DNA of 64,000 bases from an uncultured Sphingomonadaceae bacterium. GTDB taxonomy: Bacteria; Pseudomonadota; Alphaproteobacteria; Sphingomonadales; Sphingomonadaceae. The stretch spans positions 1-64,000 of the forward strand of contig CANLBM010000009.1 of assembly GCA_947488845.1 (NCBI GenBank), in the 5' to 3' direction. The position numbers and the translations under genes are program-made. Under the pieces are notes generated by a model. The model worked only from the letters and a program-made list of their open reading frames with translations. It ran no database searches and had not been told where the DNA came from. Positions 1 to 7,217 of the stretch are shown in pieces (the first letter of the stretch is position 1; each line of letters starts with the position of its first letter).

Positions 1-65
1 GCAAAACCGCAGGCGGGTGAAATATGTTAAAAATCATCCTTGACGGGGATGCGATTAGACGACCG

Positions 66-353
66 TTACAAGTCCACCCGATCAATATCCTTGAGGTGGC
101 CGTTGCAGCTCTTGTGACAGAGCGCGAGATTTTCCATCGCAGATGTGCCGCCTTTGGAAAGAGGATGCAAATGTTCAAGCGTCGCATATTTGCGCGTATT
201 CGGAATGCCGCCAAAGCGCATGACGTTGCCGCAATACCAGCAGTCATCCCCGTCACGCTCTCGTACGGCGGCGAGTTTGGACTTCTTGGCCTTCCGCTGG
301 AAAAACCAGGACTGTCCCGGATAATATTGCCATTTTCTTGTCGCCGTCGTCAT
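66..353 (-). CDS. Small HNH endonuclease
   Basis: Predicted HNH-type nuclease of 95 residues. The zinc-binding and catalytic pattern is visible: a CWYCG pair, then the core ATLEHLHPLSKGG, then NLALCHKSCN with the second pair of metal ligands. This is the usual small HNH fold, cutting DNA through a His-metal centre. The reading frame stays open up to a TTG at 428, but that extension (KRIPGYKRRPN) looks non-conserved and lacks a ribosome site, so I use the ATG at 353. No partner methylase or phage gene is adjacent. The family is certain from the motif; the cellular role (restriction, repair or relic of a mobile element) cannot be told. Confidence 0.75.
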   Translation of the reverse strand: MTTATRKWQYYPGQSWFFQRKAKKSKLAAVRERDGDDCWYCGNVMRFGGIPNTRKYATLEHLHPLSKGGTSAMENLALCHKSCNGHLKDIDRVDL

Positions 354-489
354 GCGGCTAGTTAAGCGATGTCCGGTTAGAGAAAAGTAAACGTTGGGCC
401 GTCGCTTATAACCGGGGATTCTCTTCAAACGTGCTTTCGCAGCTCATTGCGGTTATAGAGGGCAGCCGAAGACATTGAAAGACAATGGC

Positions 490-750
490 ATGACTTCTTT
501 TCCACCTGAACCGCTTGCGGTCCGGTTTGACGAGGACAGTTTCTGGGTCGATCTGGAAGACGGACGTACGCTCGGCATCCCGCTTGCCTGGTTTCCGCGC
601 CTGCTGCACGCAACGCCCCGGCAGCGCGAGCAGGTCGAACTCAGCCGCTCGGGCCTGCACTGGGAAGAGATCGACGAGGATATATCCGTCGCCGGCCTCC
701 TGGCCGGGCGCGGCGACATGACCCGCTCGACCGATGTGGCGGCCGAATAG
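490..750 (+). CDS. DUF2442 domain protein
   Basis: Short soluble protein of 86 residues matching the DUF2442 pattern as I know it: a beta-strand start (VRFDEDSFWVDLEDGR), the LAWFPRLLHATP core and the HWEEIDEDISVAGLLAG end. The family is of unknown function and often found near toxin-antitoxin or DUF4160 genes, but no such partner is seen here. The frame is open from a TTG at 475; the ATG at 490 is preferred because the family homology begins shortly after it. It stands alone between the HNH gene and a repeat-rich stretch. Confidence 0.75.
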   Translation: MTSFPPEPLAVRFDEDSFWVDLEDGRTLGIPLAWFPRLLHATPRQREQVELSRSGLHWEEIDEDISVAGLLAGRGDMTRSTDVAAE

Positions 751-793
751 CAGCGGCTTGCAGCCAAGGTGTTAGCGCACCAATTCCCTCCCT

Positions 794-872
794 CGTCATC
801 CTGAACTTGTTTCAGGACCCCTCGAGGTTTTCGCGCAGTCGGAAGAGATCCTGAAACAAGTTCAGGATGACG
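794..872. repeat. Interspersed inverted repeat, family A copy 1
   Basis: Perfect 24-bp arms (794-817 and 849-872, beginning CGTCATCCTGAAC) separated by 31 bases. The same arms recur at 1431-1510 and 2637-2715. The element would form a long hairpin in RNA from either strand. Together with the following family B repeat it fills the 270-base gap between the DUF2442 gene and the next gene. Confidence 0.9.
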
Positions 873-906
873 ATTAGCTGCCGCGACGCTGCGCGCATTC
901 CCTGCT

Positions 907-998
907 TGTCATCCCCGCGAAGGCGGGGATCCAGTCATAAGAAAATGTCGCGTAGCGGCTTCATTATTCACTGGATTCCCGCCTGCGCGGGAATGACA
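907..998. repeat. Interspersed inverted repeat, family B
   Basis: Arms of about 28 bp (907-935 and 970-998; TGTCATCCCCGCG and its near complement TGCGCGGGAATGACA) with a few mismatches, each arm itself containing a smaller CCCCGC-GCGGGG hairpin. The consensus is typical of short REP-like elements in sphingomonad genomes. One copy in this window. Confidence 0.85.
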
Positions 999-1020
999 GC
1001 TTGAGCTCTCCGCTCAACCC

Positions 1021-1359
1021 TCACCCGCTATTACCATAATCCGCGCCACCCTTTTCGCTCAACGGCGCATCATCCTCGGCGTCATCCAATATGCCGAGGT
1101 CGCTTTCCTCGTCATCATCATTGCGCTCGCCGGCAAAGGCGCCGCCTTCGATGCGGCCGCTTTCGGCCATCTGTTTCATATGGTCGACCGTGTCCTGGGT
1201 ATCGTCGGGGATGATCTGCGCCGGGTCGGTGCTGTCGTCGCGGCGGCTGGCCGAGACATACTCGCGCTTGGCCCTGGTCTGCCGCTGCGCCTGCTCGGCC
1301 ACTTTCTGGGCTTGCGCGTCGTCGCGCTGGGACTGGTTGATGCTGCGTTTGTCGGTCAT
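1021..1359 (-). CDS. Hypothetical acidic, Gln/Asp-rich protein
   Basis: Unrecognised soluble protein of 112 residues with no signal peptide or membrane segment. The N-terminal half is Gln/Arg-rich and likely helical (DDAQAQKVAEQAQRQTRAKRE); the C-terminal half is strongly acidic (NDDDEESDLGILDDAEDDAP) and probably disordered. The start is supported by AGAGGAAC seven bases ahead of the ATG at 1359. It is flanked on both sides by interspersed repeats. Composition suggests a small stress-related or chaperone-like protein, but no function can be assigned. Confidence 0.6.
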   Translation of the reverse strand: MTDKRSINQSQRDDAQAQKVAEQAQRQTRAKREYVSASRRDDSTDPAQIIPDDTQDTVDHMKQMAESGRIEGGAFAGERNDDDEESDLGILDDAEDDAPLSEKGGADYGNSG

Positions 1360-1430
1360 GATGTTCCTCTTTCTGTTGATCTTTCAACACAGAGACCGCG
1401 GATTTGTTCCGTGGCGCGGGGTGATAGCAT

Positions 1431-1510
1431 CGTCATCCTGAACTCGTTTCAGGAACTCGGTCGGCAGAGCGCGCACTCTCGAGGGGTCCTGAAACAAGTT
1501 CAGGATGACG
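1431..1510. repeat. Interspersed inverted repeat, family A copy 2
   Basis: Arms 1431-1454 and 1487-1510, one mismatch between arms, same sequence as the copy at 794-872. Immediately beyond it (1521-1549) is a GGATTGCTTCGCTATGCTCG segment, a further REP-like palindrome. Confidence 0.85.
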
Positions 1511-1614
1511 AGGGCGCACTGGATTGCTTCGCTATGCTCGCAATGACGAAAGCATATTGACGCTACCGCAAGCCTGACATAGCTTCCGCCCACATCAACA
1601 GGGGAGAAACAATC

Positions 1615-1992
1615 ATGAAATTTCTGGATGGATATACCGAACATACATATGCGCTGCTGCGGATCGTCGCCGGGCTGTTGTTCATGGCGCATGGCGTGCA
1701 GAAATATTTCAATTTCCCGGTTGCCTTCGAATATCCTCTGAACCCGATGCTTTACGCCGCCGGAGCGATCGAGCTGGTCGCCGGCGCGATGATTGCGCTG
1801 GGTCTGTTCACCCGACCCGTCGCCTTCATCGCCAGCGGCATGAGCGCGGCAGCCTACTGGATGGCGCATGGCTCGACCGGCCTGTTCCCGATTGCCAACG
1901 GCGGCGAACTTGTCGTGCTCTACTGCTTCATCTTCCTCTACATTGCCGCGCGCGGTGCCGGTATCTGGAGCGTCGACAGCAAGCGGGGTTGA
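1615..1992 (+). CDS. DoxX family inner-membrane protein
   Basis: Four-helix membrane protein of 125 residues in the DoxX family. Hydrophobic segments lie near residues 14-30, 45-63, 68-84 and 97-115. The family signature LLRIVAGLLFMAHGVQKYF is followed by a GAIELVAGAMIALGLFTRPVAF segment. DoxX relatives sit in the cytoplasmic membrane and are linked to quinone or thiosulfate metabolism and oxidative stress, although their chemistry is generally unproven. The start is supported by GGGGAGA nine bases upstream. It is a single gene with an unrelated downstream neighbour. Confidence 0.85.
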   Translation: MKFLDGYTEHTYALLRIVAGLLFMAHGVQKYFNFPVAFEYPLNPMLYAAGAIELVAGAMIALGLFTRPVAFIASGMSAAAYWMAHGSTGLFPIANGGELVVLYCFIFLYIAARGAGIWSVDSKRG

Positions 1993-2108
1993 AGCGAGGC
2001 TGTGACGCGACGGGTCGCCCAAGCAGGTGCTCCGCGTCACAGGCCGTTCATATTGCAACTTGTAGAGCCCGGTCACGTTATAAGAAGAACCACAACGGGA
2101 GTTTCATC

Positions 2109-2489
2109 ATGCGCAATATCCTCATGTCCATCGCCGCCGCTTCTCTGGTCCTGCCTGCCGGCGCCGTGCTGGCCGACCCGCCGGCCCATGCAAAGGCCTA
2201 TGGAAAATACAAGAACAAGAAGCACAAGAGCCGCTACGACGACCGTGGCCGCTATTACGAACCCCGCCGCGTGAGCCGCGACGAGCGCATCTGGCGCGGT
2301 GATGACGGACGCTATCACTGCAAGCGCGACAATGGCACCACCGGCCTGATCATCGGCGGCGCCGTCGGCGCTCTCGTCGGTCGCGAAATCGACAGCCGGG
2401 GCGATCGCACCGTTGGCACATTATTGGGTGCTGCCGGTGGCGCACTGCTGGGCCGCGAGATTGATCGCGGCGGGATGAAATGTCACTAG
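2109..2489 (+). CDS. Glycine-zipper 2TM envelope protein
   Basis: Exported protein of 126 residues. A signal peptide (about residues 1-21, ending VLA-D) precedes a basic Tyr/Arg/Lys-rich stretch (KKHKSRYDDRGRYYEPRR) and two C-terminal glycine-zipper segments (LIIGGAVGALVGREI and LLGAAGGALLGREI). This matches the Rickettsia 17-kDa surface antigen/glycine-zipper 2TM family, small outer-envelope proteins that pack in membranes. The lipobox cysteine of the classical antigen is absent. The frame is open upstream to 1989, but the ATG at 2109 gives the signal peptide and a CGGGAG ribosome site. A paralogue lies at 6687-7091. Confidence 0.85.
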   Translation: MRNILMSIAAASLVLPAGAVLADPPAHAKAYGKYKNKKHKSRYDDRGRYYEPRRVSRDERIWRGDDGRYHCKRDNGTTGLIIGGAVGALVGREIDSRGDRTVGTLLGAAGGALLGREIDRGGMKCH

Positions 2490-2523
2490 ATTAAGAGGGA
2501 GGGGGATGATGTAAAGCATCTCC

Positions 2524-2715
2524 CTTCGTCATCCTGAACCTGCCACTTCGTCACCCTGAGCCTACCCCTCCGTCATCCTGAACCTACCACTTCGTCATCC
2601 TGAACCTACCACTTCGTCATCCTGAACCTACCACTTCGTCATCCTGAACTCGTTTCAGGATCCCTCGCGGTTCGCGCGCTGCCGGACGAGGTCCTGAAAC
2701 AAGTTCAGGATGACG
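2524..2715. repeat. 22-bp tandem array running into a family A repeat
   Basis: Six units of exactly 22 bases start at 2524, 2546, 2568, 2590, 2612 and 2634 (consensus CTTCGTCATCCTGAACCTAC). The last unit continues into a complete family A inverted repeat with arms 2637-2660 and 2692-2715. The units are thus serial copies of the outer half of one repeat arm. The units at 2590 and 2612 are identical; those at 2524, 2546 and 2568 carry substitutions. It occupies most of the gap between two genes at 2490-2733. Confidence 0.95.
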
Positions 2716-2733
2716 AGATTTTCACCACCGCCT

Positions 2734-3099
2734 TCACCGCGGCAGCAGCCTTTTCCAGTCTCCCCACAACACCACCGCCAGACACGCCCCGATCACCGCG
2801 AGATCAATCGCAGGTCCGACCGGATCATATTGCAGCCCGGCGAGCGCTGCCAGGCCCGAGATCGCGGCCCAGACCACGAACAGCTTGCGGCCGCCGTCCC
2901 AGCCCTTGACCAGACCGATGCCGGCGGCGAAGAGCAGCATTGGCGAGATCATCATCAGGATCGGTCCGATGGCGGGCAGCAGCAGGAACATCGATGCCGA
3001 GAGCATCGGTGGCAGCGCGGGCAGGAAGGAGAGCGGGAGAAAGGTGAGCGCCGCAATGACGATCGCGCCCCAGCCGATGGTTTGACGATATTGTTTCAT
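2734..3099 (-). CDS. Hypothetical multi-pass membrane protein
   Basis: Membrane protein of 121 residues with about four hydrophobic helices (IGWGAIVIAALTFLPLSFLP, a long PMLSASMFLLLPAIGPILMM segment, an AAISGLAALAGL segment and LAVIGACLAVVLWG). No family is recognised. A TTG at 3108 would add three residues; the ATG at 3099 is preferred. It ends just beside the family A repeat at 2637-2715. Confidence 0.65.
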   Translation of the reverse strand: MKQYRQTIGWGAIVIAALTFLPLSFLPALPPMLSASMFLLLPAIGPILMMISPMLLFAAGIGLVKGWDGGRKLFVVWAAISGLAALAGLQYDPVGPAIDLAVIGACLAVVLWGDWKRLLPR

Positions 3100-3325
3100 G
3101 CCGACCAATTATCATGGCGCGCCGGATTTGCCATCTCTTCTTGCGATTTTTCCCAACCGGCCTCTGTCCTACATGATCATCGTCTGATAAGGATGCACGC
3201 ATGAGACACTATCGCGTCCGTCCGGTTCAAAGTCCTGAAAAAATGCGAGAAATCGCCTTTTAGGGAGAGATGGGAATTTTTTCTTTTAACACTGTAAAGT
3301 GTGTAAAGTTCAGTCCGGAGTTGCC

Positions 3326-3682
3326 ATGAAATTTGTCCGAATCATTTTTGCCGCCGCCGCTGCCTGGGGCTTCCTCGCGCTGGTCCCGGGATTATTTGCA
3401 GAAGCAGGTCCCCGACCGGAATATTATTACGGTTTCATCGGGATCGCTCTGGTCTTCCAGCTGATCTTCATCATGATCACCCTTGATCCGGCCCGCTACC
3501 GGGCGCTGATTCCGATCTCGATATTGGAAAAGCTGTCCTTCTTCCTGCCGGTCGCGATTCTCTATCAACAGGGCCGGGTGACAATGGGTCCGGTCTTTGT
3601 CGGCGCAATGGTCGACGGGGTGTTGATGCTGTTGTTCGCGCTTGCGTGGCTGGTTTCGCGCAGGGCGGGGCAGTCCGGCTAG
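3326..3682 (+). CDS. Hypothetical membrane protein, about 118 residues
   Basis: Small inner-membrane protein with four predicted helices: FVRIIFAAAAAWGFLALVPG, YYYGFIGIALVFQLIFIMIT, LEKLSFFLPVAILY and GVLMLLFALAWLVS. No conserved catalytic motif is seen and the family is not recognised. The ATG at 3326 follows CCGGAG; the frame is open from 3299. The upstream bases hold two GTAAAG copies (3295-3308), a possible operator or promoter element. Its stop overlaps the end of the convergent nuclease gene by four bases. Confidence 0.65.
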   Translation: MKFVRIIFAAAAAWGFLALVPGLFAEAGPRPEYYYGFIGIALVFQLIFIMITLDPARYRALIPISILEKLSFFLPVAILYQQGRVTMGPVFVGAMVDGVLMLLFALAWLVSRRAGQSG

Positions 3683-4149
3683 CACCAGTCGCGGCGATAG
3701 CCCTGCCAGCGTTCGGCCAACCCCTCGGCGACCAATGTTTCACCCAGGCTTTGCCCGCCGCGGGTGATGATACGCAGGTCGCGGCCATATTGATCCTGAT
3801 CGCGGTCGATCGACTGCAGGGAAAAGGCGCCCTGGTTGAGCAAGGCCTGCAGCCTGATCTTGGCCTGCTCGCCCAGCCGCTTCTCTGCGGCGCAGCCGGG
3901 GCTGGAGATTTCCGGCGTGTTGATATCGGCGATGCGGATCTTGCGGCCCTCGAACCAGATGGTGTCGCCGTCGACGACGCAGGTGGTGCGGTCGGCGCCA
4001 AAGCAGATGCCGAAACTGGCGCGATGGGGGTCAATGCTGACTGCTGCGGAGGTGCTGGACGGGCTGCCACTGAGGAAGATCGCCAGGAACAGCGCAACGC
4101 ACATAGCCGCGGTGATGGTTATGAAGGTGGGCCAGCGGATGTTGTCCAT
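3679..4149 (-). CDS. Membrane-anchored or secreted thermonuclease (SNase-like)
   Basis: Staphylococcal-nuclease family protein of 156 residues. An N-terminal hydrophobic helix (residues 8-27) serves as signal or anchor, placing the nuclease in the periplasm. The SNase core is clear: TTCVVDGDTIWFEGRKIRIA followed by DINTPEIS, then AEKRLGEQAK, DQDQYGRDLR and GETLVAEGLAERW. The Asp of DGDT, the Asp of DINTPE and the Arg of YGR correspond to metal and phosphate ligands of the family. It would degrade DNA or RNA outside the cytoplasm. It converges on the 3326-3682 gene with a four-base overlap. Confidence 0.88.
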   Translation of the reverse strand: MDNIRWPTFITITAAMCVALFLAIFLSGSPSSTSAAVSIDPHRASFGICFGADRTTCVVDGDTIWFEGRKIRIADINTPEISSPGCAAEKRLGEQAKIRLQALLNQGAFSLQSIDRDQDQYGRDLRIITRGGQSLGETLVAEGLAERWQGYRRDWC

Positions 4150-4314
4150 CCGTCTGAAAATAGAGGAGAAATGTTAAAAGAGATTGAAGCGCGATTGTTT
4201 CGACCGGCGGAACCGAGAGTCGCCGCGGCAGCGGCTGCTGTGACCGGAGATTAGAACCAATATGAGTCTATCTCCATCTACCCGCCGGCCATTCTTGCTG
4301 TTAGGACATCTATC

Positions 4315-4881
4315 ATGTTGAAAAGATACACCTTGTCCGCCGCCGCCATCGTCCTCGCTTTGGTGGCATCCTCTGGCAGCGCTACCCAATCCGGTGCTGT
4401 TGACGATGAAATGGCCAGGCCCGCCATCCCGTCGCGCGAAGATTATCCCGATGCCGGCCAGGCATTCGGAATGGTCTGGCACAATGAAAGCGACGGCAAG
4501 CTGCCAATGCTGACGTTCATGGTGCCGGAGACCGACAACCGGCTATGGGCGATGCGTTGTGAAAAGCTCGACAACGGCAGTGTCCGGATCGCGAATATGA
4601 TCATCGCGACGCCACGGGAGATGGTCGCGGACGACCAGTTCGGATTCACCGTCCGGGTTGACGACGGCGCATCGATCGGGGTGCTGGCGCGGATGTTGCC
4701 GACGCAGATCGAGGGCCAGGATCTGGTGATGCCGCAATTTTATCTGCCCAATAATCATACGCTGTTTCCGGCGCTGGCGCGGGGCAATCGCGCCTTTGTC
4801 AATCTGAACGGCAACAGATTTTCCGTCCATCTGAAAGGCTCGGGCGACGCTCTGGTAAGCTTCCTGCGCGCCTGCCGCTAG
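4315..4881 (+). CDS. Hypothetical secreted protein
   Basis: Exported protein of 188 residues. A signal peptide (residues 1-23, SAAAIVLALVASSGSAT) leads a soluble beta-rich domain without recognised motifs. Two cysteines (AMRCEK and the C-terminal LRACR) could form a disulfide in the periplasm. AGGACATCTATC ahead of the ATG at 4315 supports the start. No operon partner; the next genes are two tiny minus-strand ORFs. Function unknown. Confidence 0.7.
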   Translation: MLKRYTLSAAAIVLALVASSGSATQSGAVDDEMARPAIPSREDYPDAGQAFGMVWHNESDGKLPMLTFMVPETDNRLWAMRCEKLDNGSVRIANMIIATPREMVADDQFGFTVRVDDGASIGVLARMLPTQIEGQDLVMPQFYLPNNHTLFPALARGNRAFVNLNGNRFSVHLKGSGDALVSFLRACR

Positions 4882-4896
4882 CAGCATCTCCGGTGA

Positions 4897-5019
4897 TCAG
4901 ACCACCAGAGATGCGCTGTTGTTCACCGCAGGGCCGATCGAGGCGGTGAGGAAAACGGCAGCCGAAACAAATGCGGCAAAGGCGGCGGCGAGGCGGTTGT
5001 GAAATTTGGGGGATAACAT
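4897..5019 (-). CDS. 40-residue hydrophobic peptide, copy B of a tandem pair
   Basis: Tiny ORF of 40 codons, below normal gene-calling size: MLSPKFHNRLAAAFAAFVSA, then AAVFLTASIGPAVNNSASLVV. It is paralogous along its whole length to the ORF at 5059-5181; both share the pattern AAAFAA..-AAVF.-AS.GPAVNN.A.L. An AAGGA ribosome site lies ten bases ahead of the ATG at 5019. One central hydrophobic helix suggests membrane insertion or a signal-peptide-like leader with an unusual AxxGPAVNN tail. Two linked copies of equal length with conserved sequence and ribosome sites argue that these are genes. Function unknown. Confidence 0.65.
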   Translation of the reverse strand: MLSPKFHNRLAAAFAAFVSAAVFLTASIGPAVNNSASLVV

Positions 5020-5058
5020 GGTCAGGGATCCTTTGATGGGGGTCTGGATAATGAAGAT

Positions 5059-5181
5059 CTAGGCGATCAGGGCGGCGGCGTTGTTGACGGCCGGGCCAAC
5101 GCTGGCGCTGACAAAAACAGCGGCTGCGAAAATTGCGGCAAAGGCGGCGGCGACTTGGTTCTGGATGTTGCTGTTGGTCAT
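5059..5181 (-). CDS. 40-residue hydrophobic peptide, copy A of a tandem pair
   Basis: Forty codons: MTNSNIQNQVAAAFAAIFAA, then AVFVSASVGPAVNNAAALIA. It is the upstream partner of the 4897-5019 ORF and shares its length and the VAAAFAA and GPAVNN blocks. A strong ribosome site (AAGGAAC, eight bases before the ATG at 5181) is present. The polar head, hydrophobic middle and short Ala/Leu tail fit a single-pass membrane peptide. Intergenic distance to copy B is 39 bases, so co-transcription is likely. Confidence 0.68.
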   Translation of the reverse strand: MTNSNIQNQVAAAFAAIFAAAVFVSASVGPAVNNAAALIA

Positions 5182-5419
5182 GATGAAGTTCCTTCTTGGT
5201 TCAATTGGGTGCTTCACAACTTGTTTGCGAAGATGCCAATAGCATTGCACAGGCCGTGCCAGTTCAAAAAATCCCTATATAACAGAAGGTTAATGGAATT
5301 TGCCGTTGCAGCAAATATGAACCGAAACTGAATAATGGGAAAAATGACCAACAATTGGCTTTAGTAGTGCTCGTGGGTATGGGGTAATCTGTTAACGCTG
5401 CCCTGCTATCTGCAAAGCC

Positions 5420-5638
5420 ATGTTCGGGCCGCGCCTCAATCGAGTCTTCGCCAGCCGTGCCAATGCACTTTGGTGGTCAGCCATGGTTCTGGTCACGGCC
5501 TATTGCGTCGCAGCCGATCCCCCCGCCGAAGTGGCACCAGCGCCAGACGCCGCTGTGACCCACGCCGGCAAGAAATCGGGAGATCCCTGGGCCGCTATGA
5601 AGGATGTTGCGAAAAAACGCGAAGAACCGCGTCGCTGA
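5420..5638 (+). CDS. Hypothetical small exported or membrane protein
   Basis: Possible gene of 72 residues: a hydrophobic segment at about residues 17-31 (ALWWSAMVLVTAYCVAA), an Ala/Pro-rich linker and a basic tail (MKDVAKKREEPRR). No family is recognised and the ribosome site ahead of 5420 is weak. It is divergent from the 40-residue peptide pair and convergent with the SDR gene. It is retained because it is not a shadow of another gene. Confidence 0.45.
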   Translation: MFGPRLNRVFASRANALWWSAMVLVTAYCVAADPPAEVAPAPDAAVTHAGKKSGDPWAAMKDVAKKREEPRR

Positions 5639-5677
5639 CCCCCGCCAACAATGTCGCGAGGTTTCAGTCAAGCCATC

Positions 5678-6454
5678 TCAATATTGTGAGGTCCCGCCGT
5701 CGACGCTCAGCGTCCCTCCGGTAATCCCTCCGCCAGCGTCCGAGGCCAGCAGTACCGCCATCGCCGCGACTTCCTCGACCTTGCCGGGTCGCTTGAGCGC
5801 GCTTTCCTGCGAGAACATGTCGATCATCTCGTCAAAAGTCATACCGAGGCCTTCAGCCGTAGCCGGGCCACCTTCCATAATCAGGTCGGTCAGGATCAGG
5901 CCGGGACAGATAGCATTGACGGTGATGCCAGATGTGCCGACTTCCTGTGCCACTGCCTTGGTCATGCCGTTGATGCCATGTTTGGCGATCGTATAAGGTG
6001 CGAATGTCGGCTTGCCCATCTTGCCCTCGGTCGAACTAATGTTGATGATTCTGCCCCATTTTTGCGCGATCATCGGCTTGAGTGCCCGTCGGGTCGCCCA
6101 GAAGGTGGAATAGATGTTCCATTTCATCGCCTGATCAAAGGCTTCGTCGGTCAGATCGACCAGAGGCGCAAGATCTCCGGCGCCGCCCGCATTGTTGACG
6201 AGAATATCGATCGAACCGAAATTGGCGGCAGTCTGGTCGATAAAAGACTCGACCTGATCTTGCTCCATCACGTCGCCGACAATGAATATTGCCCTGTCTC
6301 CGACATTCAGTTCCGCAATGACTTTCGCACCCTTGTCCGGATTGCGTGCCATCAGGGCGACATTCGCCCCCTCTGCTAGAAACGCCTCGGCAATCCCGCG
6401 CCCGATACCCGCTGTGCCACCTGTAATCGCAGCTGTCTTGCCCTTCAGTTTCAT
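5678..6454 (-). CDS. Short-chain dehydrogenase/reductase (SDR)
   Basis: Classical SDR of 258 residues. The NAD(P)-binding motif TGGTAGIG is at residues 11-18, NNAG at 87-90, the catalytic Ser around 140 (NISSTEG), and the YTIAK pair Tyr154/Lys158. The C-terminal NAICPGLILTDL and GGTLSVDGG segments are typical of 3-oxoacyl-ACP reductase-like or 3-hydroxybutyrate dehydrogenase-like members. The enzyme is cytoplasmic and reduces or oxidises a keto/hydroxy substrate that the sequence alone does not identify. AGGAAGAG precedes the ATG at 6454. It stands alone, with no fatty-acid or polyketide genes adjacent. Confidence 0.9.
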   Translation of the reverse strand: MKLKGKTAAITGGTAGIGRGIAEAFLAEGANVALMARNPDKGAKVIAELNVGDRAIFIVGDVMEQDQVESFIDQTAANFGSIDILVNNAGGAGDLAPLVDLTDEAFDQAMKWNIYSTFWATRRALKPMIAQKWGRIINISSTEGKMGKPTFAPYTIAKHGINGMTKAVAQEVGTSGITVNAICPGLILTDLIMEGGPATAEGLGMTFDEMIDMFSQESALKRPGKVEEVAAMAVLLASDAGGGITGGTLSVDGGTSQY

Positions 6455-6530
6455 CGCTCTTCCTCTTCGCTATGTCCATCGTTTGCTATCGGAGGGGATG
6501 AATCTCGGCAATGGCCTAAAACGCTAGTCT

Positions 6531-6543
6531 CCCCGCTTCGGGG
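6531..6543 (+). terminator. GC hairpin followed by TATTTTATT
   Basis: CCCCG-CTT-CGGGG hairpin followed by TATTTTATT on the plus strand. It looks like an intrinsic terminator but no plus-strand gene is recognised just upstream, so it may end an unseen short transcript or be chance. Confidence 0.3.
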
Positions 6544-6686
6544 TATTTTATTCAGAAAAACTGTGTTGAATATGAACCTGAGATAAAACTGCCATTCAGT
6601 ATCTGGTCAAGGCCGCGCCACTAGACCGGCAAATGTAAGGCAGTAATTGATTCGGGTTCCGGAAGAACCCTTTTGGAGTGAAGAAA

Positions 6687-7091
6687 ATGATCAACAAGAT
6701 TTTGGGAAGTCTAGCAATCTCAACAGCAGCCATCGCAACAATGGCTTTCGCGGCTCCAGCAGAAGCGCGCGGCGGATATTATAATGGTGCGTCATACGAG
6801 CAAGTCCGAAGCAACGGCCGTCGCGAATACCGTCGGGGAGATATCTATCGCGGTGATCGCTATCGGGATCGTCGCGATTATCGCGACCAGCGTCGCTACC
6901 GCGATAACAGGTATTCGAACAATAGCCGTTATCGGGGTTGCGATCGCGGAACCGGCGGTACGATTATCGGTGCTATAGCCGGAGGTTTGCTCGGTAACGA
7001 AGTAGCTGGCCGCGGCAGCAAAACCGAAGGCACAATCATTGGCGGAGCCGTCGGTGCACTTGCTGGTCGCGCGATCGATGGCAATTGCTGA
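6687..7091 (+). CDS. Glycine-zipper 2TM envelope protein, paralogue
   Basis: Exported protein of 134 residues, second member of the glycine-zipper family in the window. Signal peptide about residues 1-26 (ATMAFAAPAEA-R), then a very Arg/Tyr/Asp-rich repeat stretch (YRDRRDYRDQRRYRDNRYSN) and two glycine zippers (TIIGAIAGGLLGNEV and TIIGGAVGALAGRAI). A GGAG site at 6675-6678 is eight bases from the ATG at 6687, which is better than the GTG at 6678. The basic middle could bind lipopolysaccharide or peptidoglycan; the zippers likely pack in the outer membrane. A terminator follows. Confidence 0.85.
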   Translation: MINKILGSLAISTAAIATMAFAAPAEARGGYYNGASYEQVRSNGRREYRRGDIYRGDRYRDRRDYRDQRRYRDNRYSNNSRYRGCDRGTGGTIIGAIAGGLLGNEVAGRGSKTEGTIIGGAVGALAGRAIDGNC

Positions 7092-7118
7092 TCTAATTCT
7101 AGTCTAAGCAATATAGTT

Positions 7119-7148
7119 AAACCCCAGCGTCCGTGCGCGCGGGGGTTT
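7119..7148 (+). terminator. Intrinsic terminator after glycine-zipper gene
   Basis: AAACCCC (7119-7125) pairs with GGGGTTT (7142-7148), with an additional GCG-CGC inside the loop. It lies 28 bases past the stop at 7091. Confidence 0.6.
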
Positions 7149-7178
7149 CCATTCCCTCGAGTTGTGTATTGGGGGACA

Positions 7179-7210
7179 GGGGGTCGGCGTCTTTAGAGAG
7201 ACCGGCCCCC
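7179..7210 (-). terminator. Hairpin terminating the multiheme operon
   Basis: GGGGGTCGG (7179-7187) pairs with CCGGCCCCC (7202-7210), with one G-T pair, a few bases past the minus-strand stop at 7218. No strong T run follows on that strand, so factor-dependent assistance is possible. Confidence 0.5.
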
Positions 7211-7217
7211 GTTCATT

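Noticed and set aside
2524..2715. Possible CRISPR array because of regular 22-bp repeats
   Set aside because: The repeats are contiguous, without unique spacers, and derive from one arm of a dispersed inverted repeat; no cas gene is near.
3201..3263. A 20-codon ORF after AAGGATGCACGC
   Set aside because: The ribosome site is good but there is no paralogue or domain in the window and the length allows chance; left as unproven.
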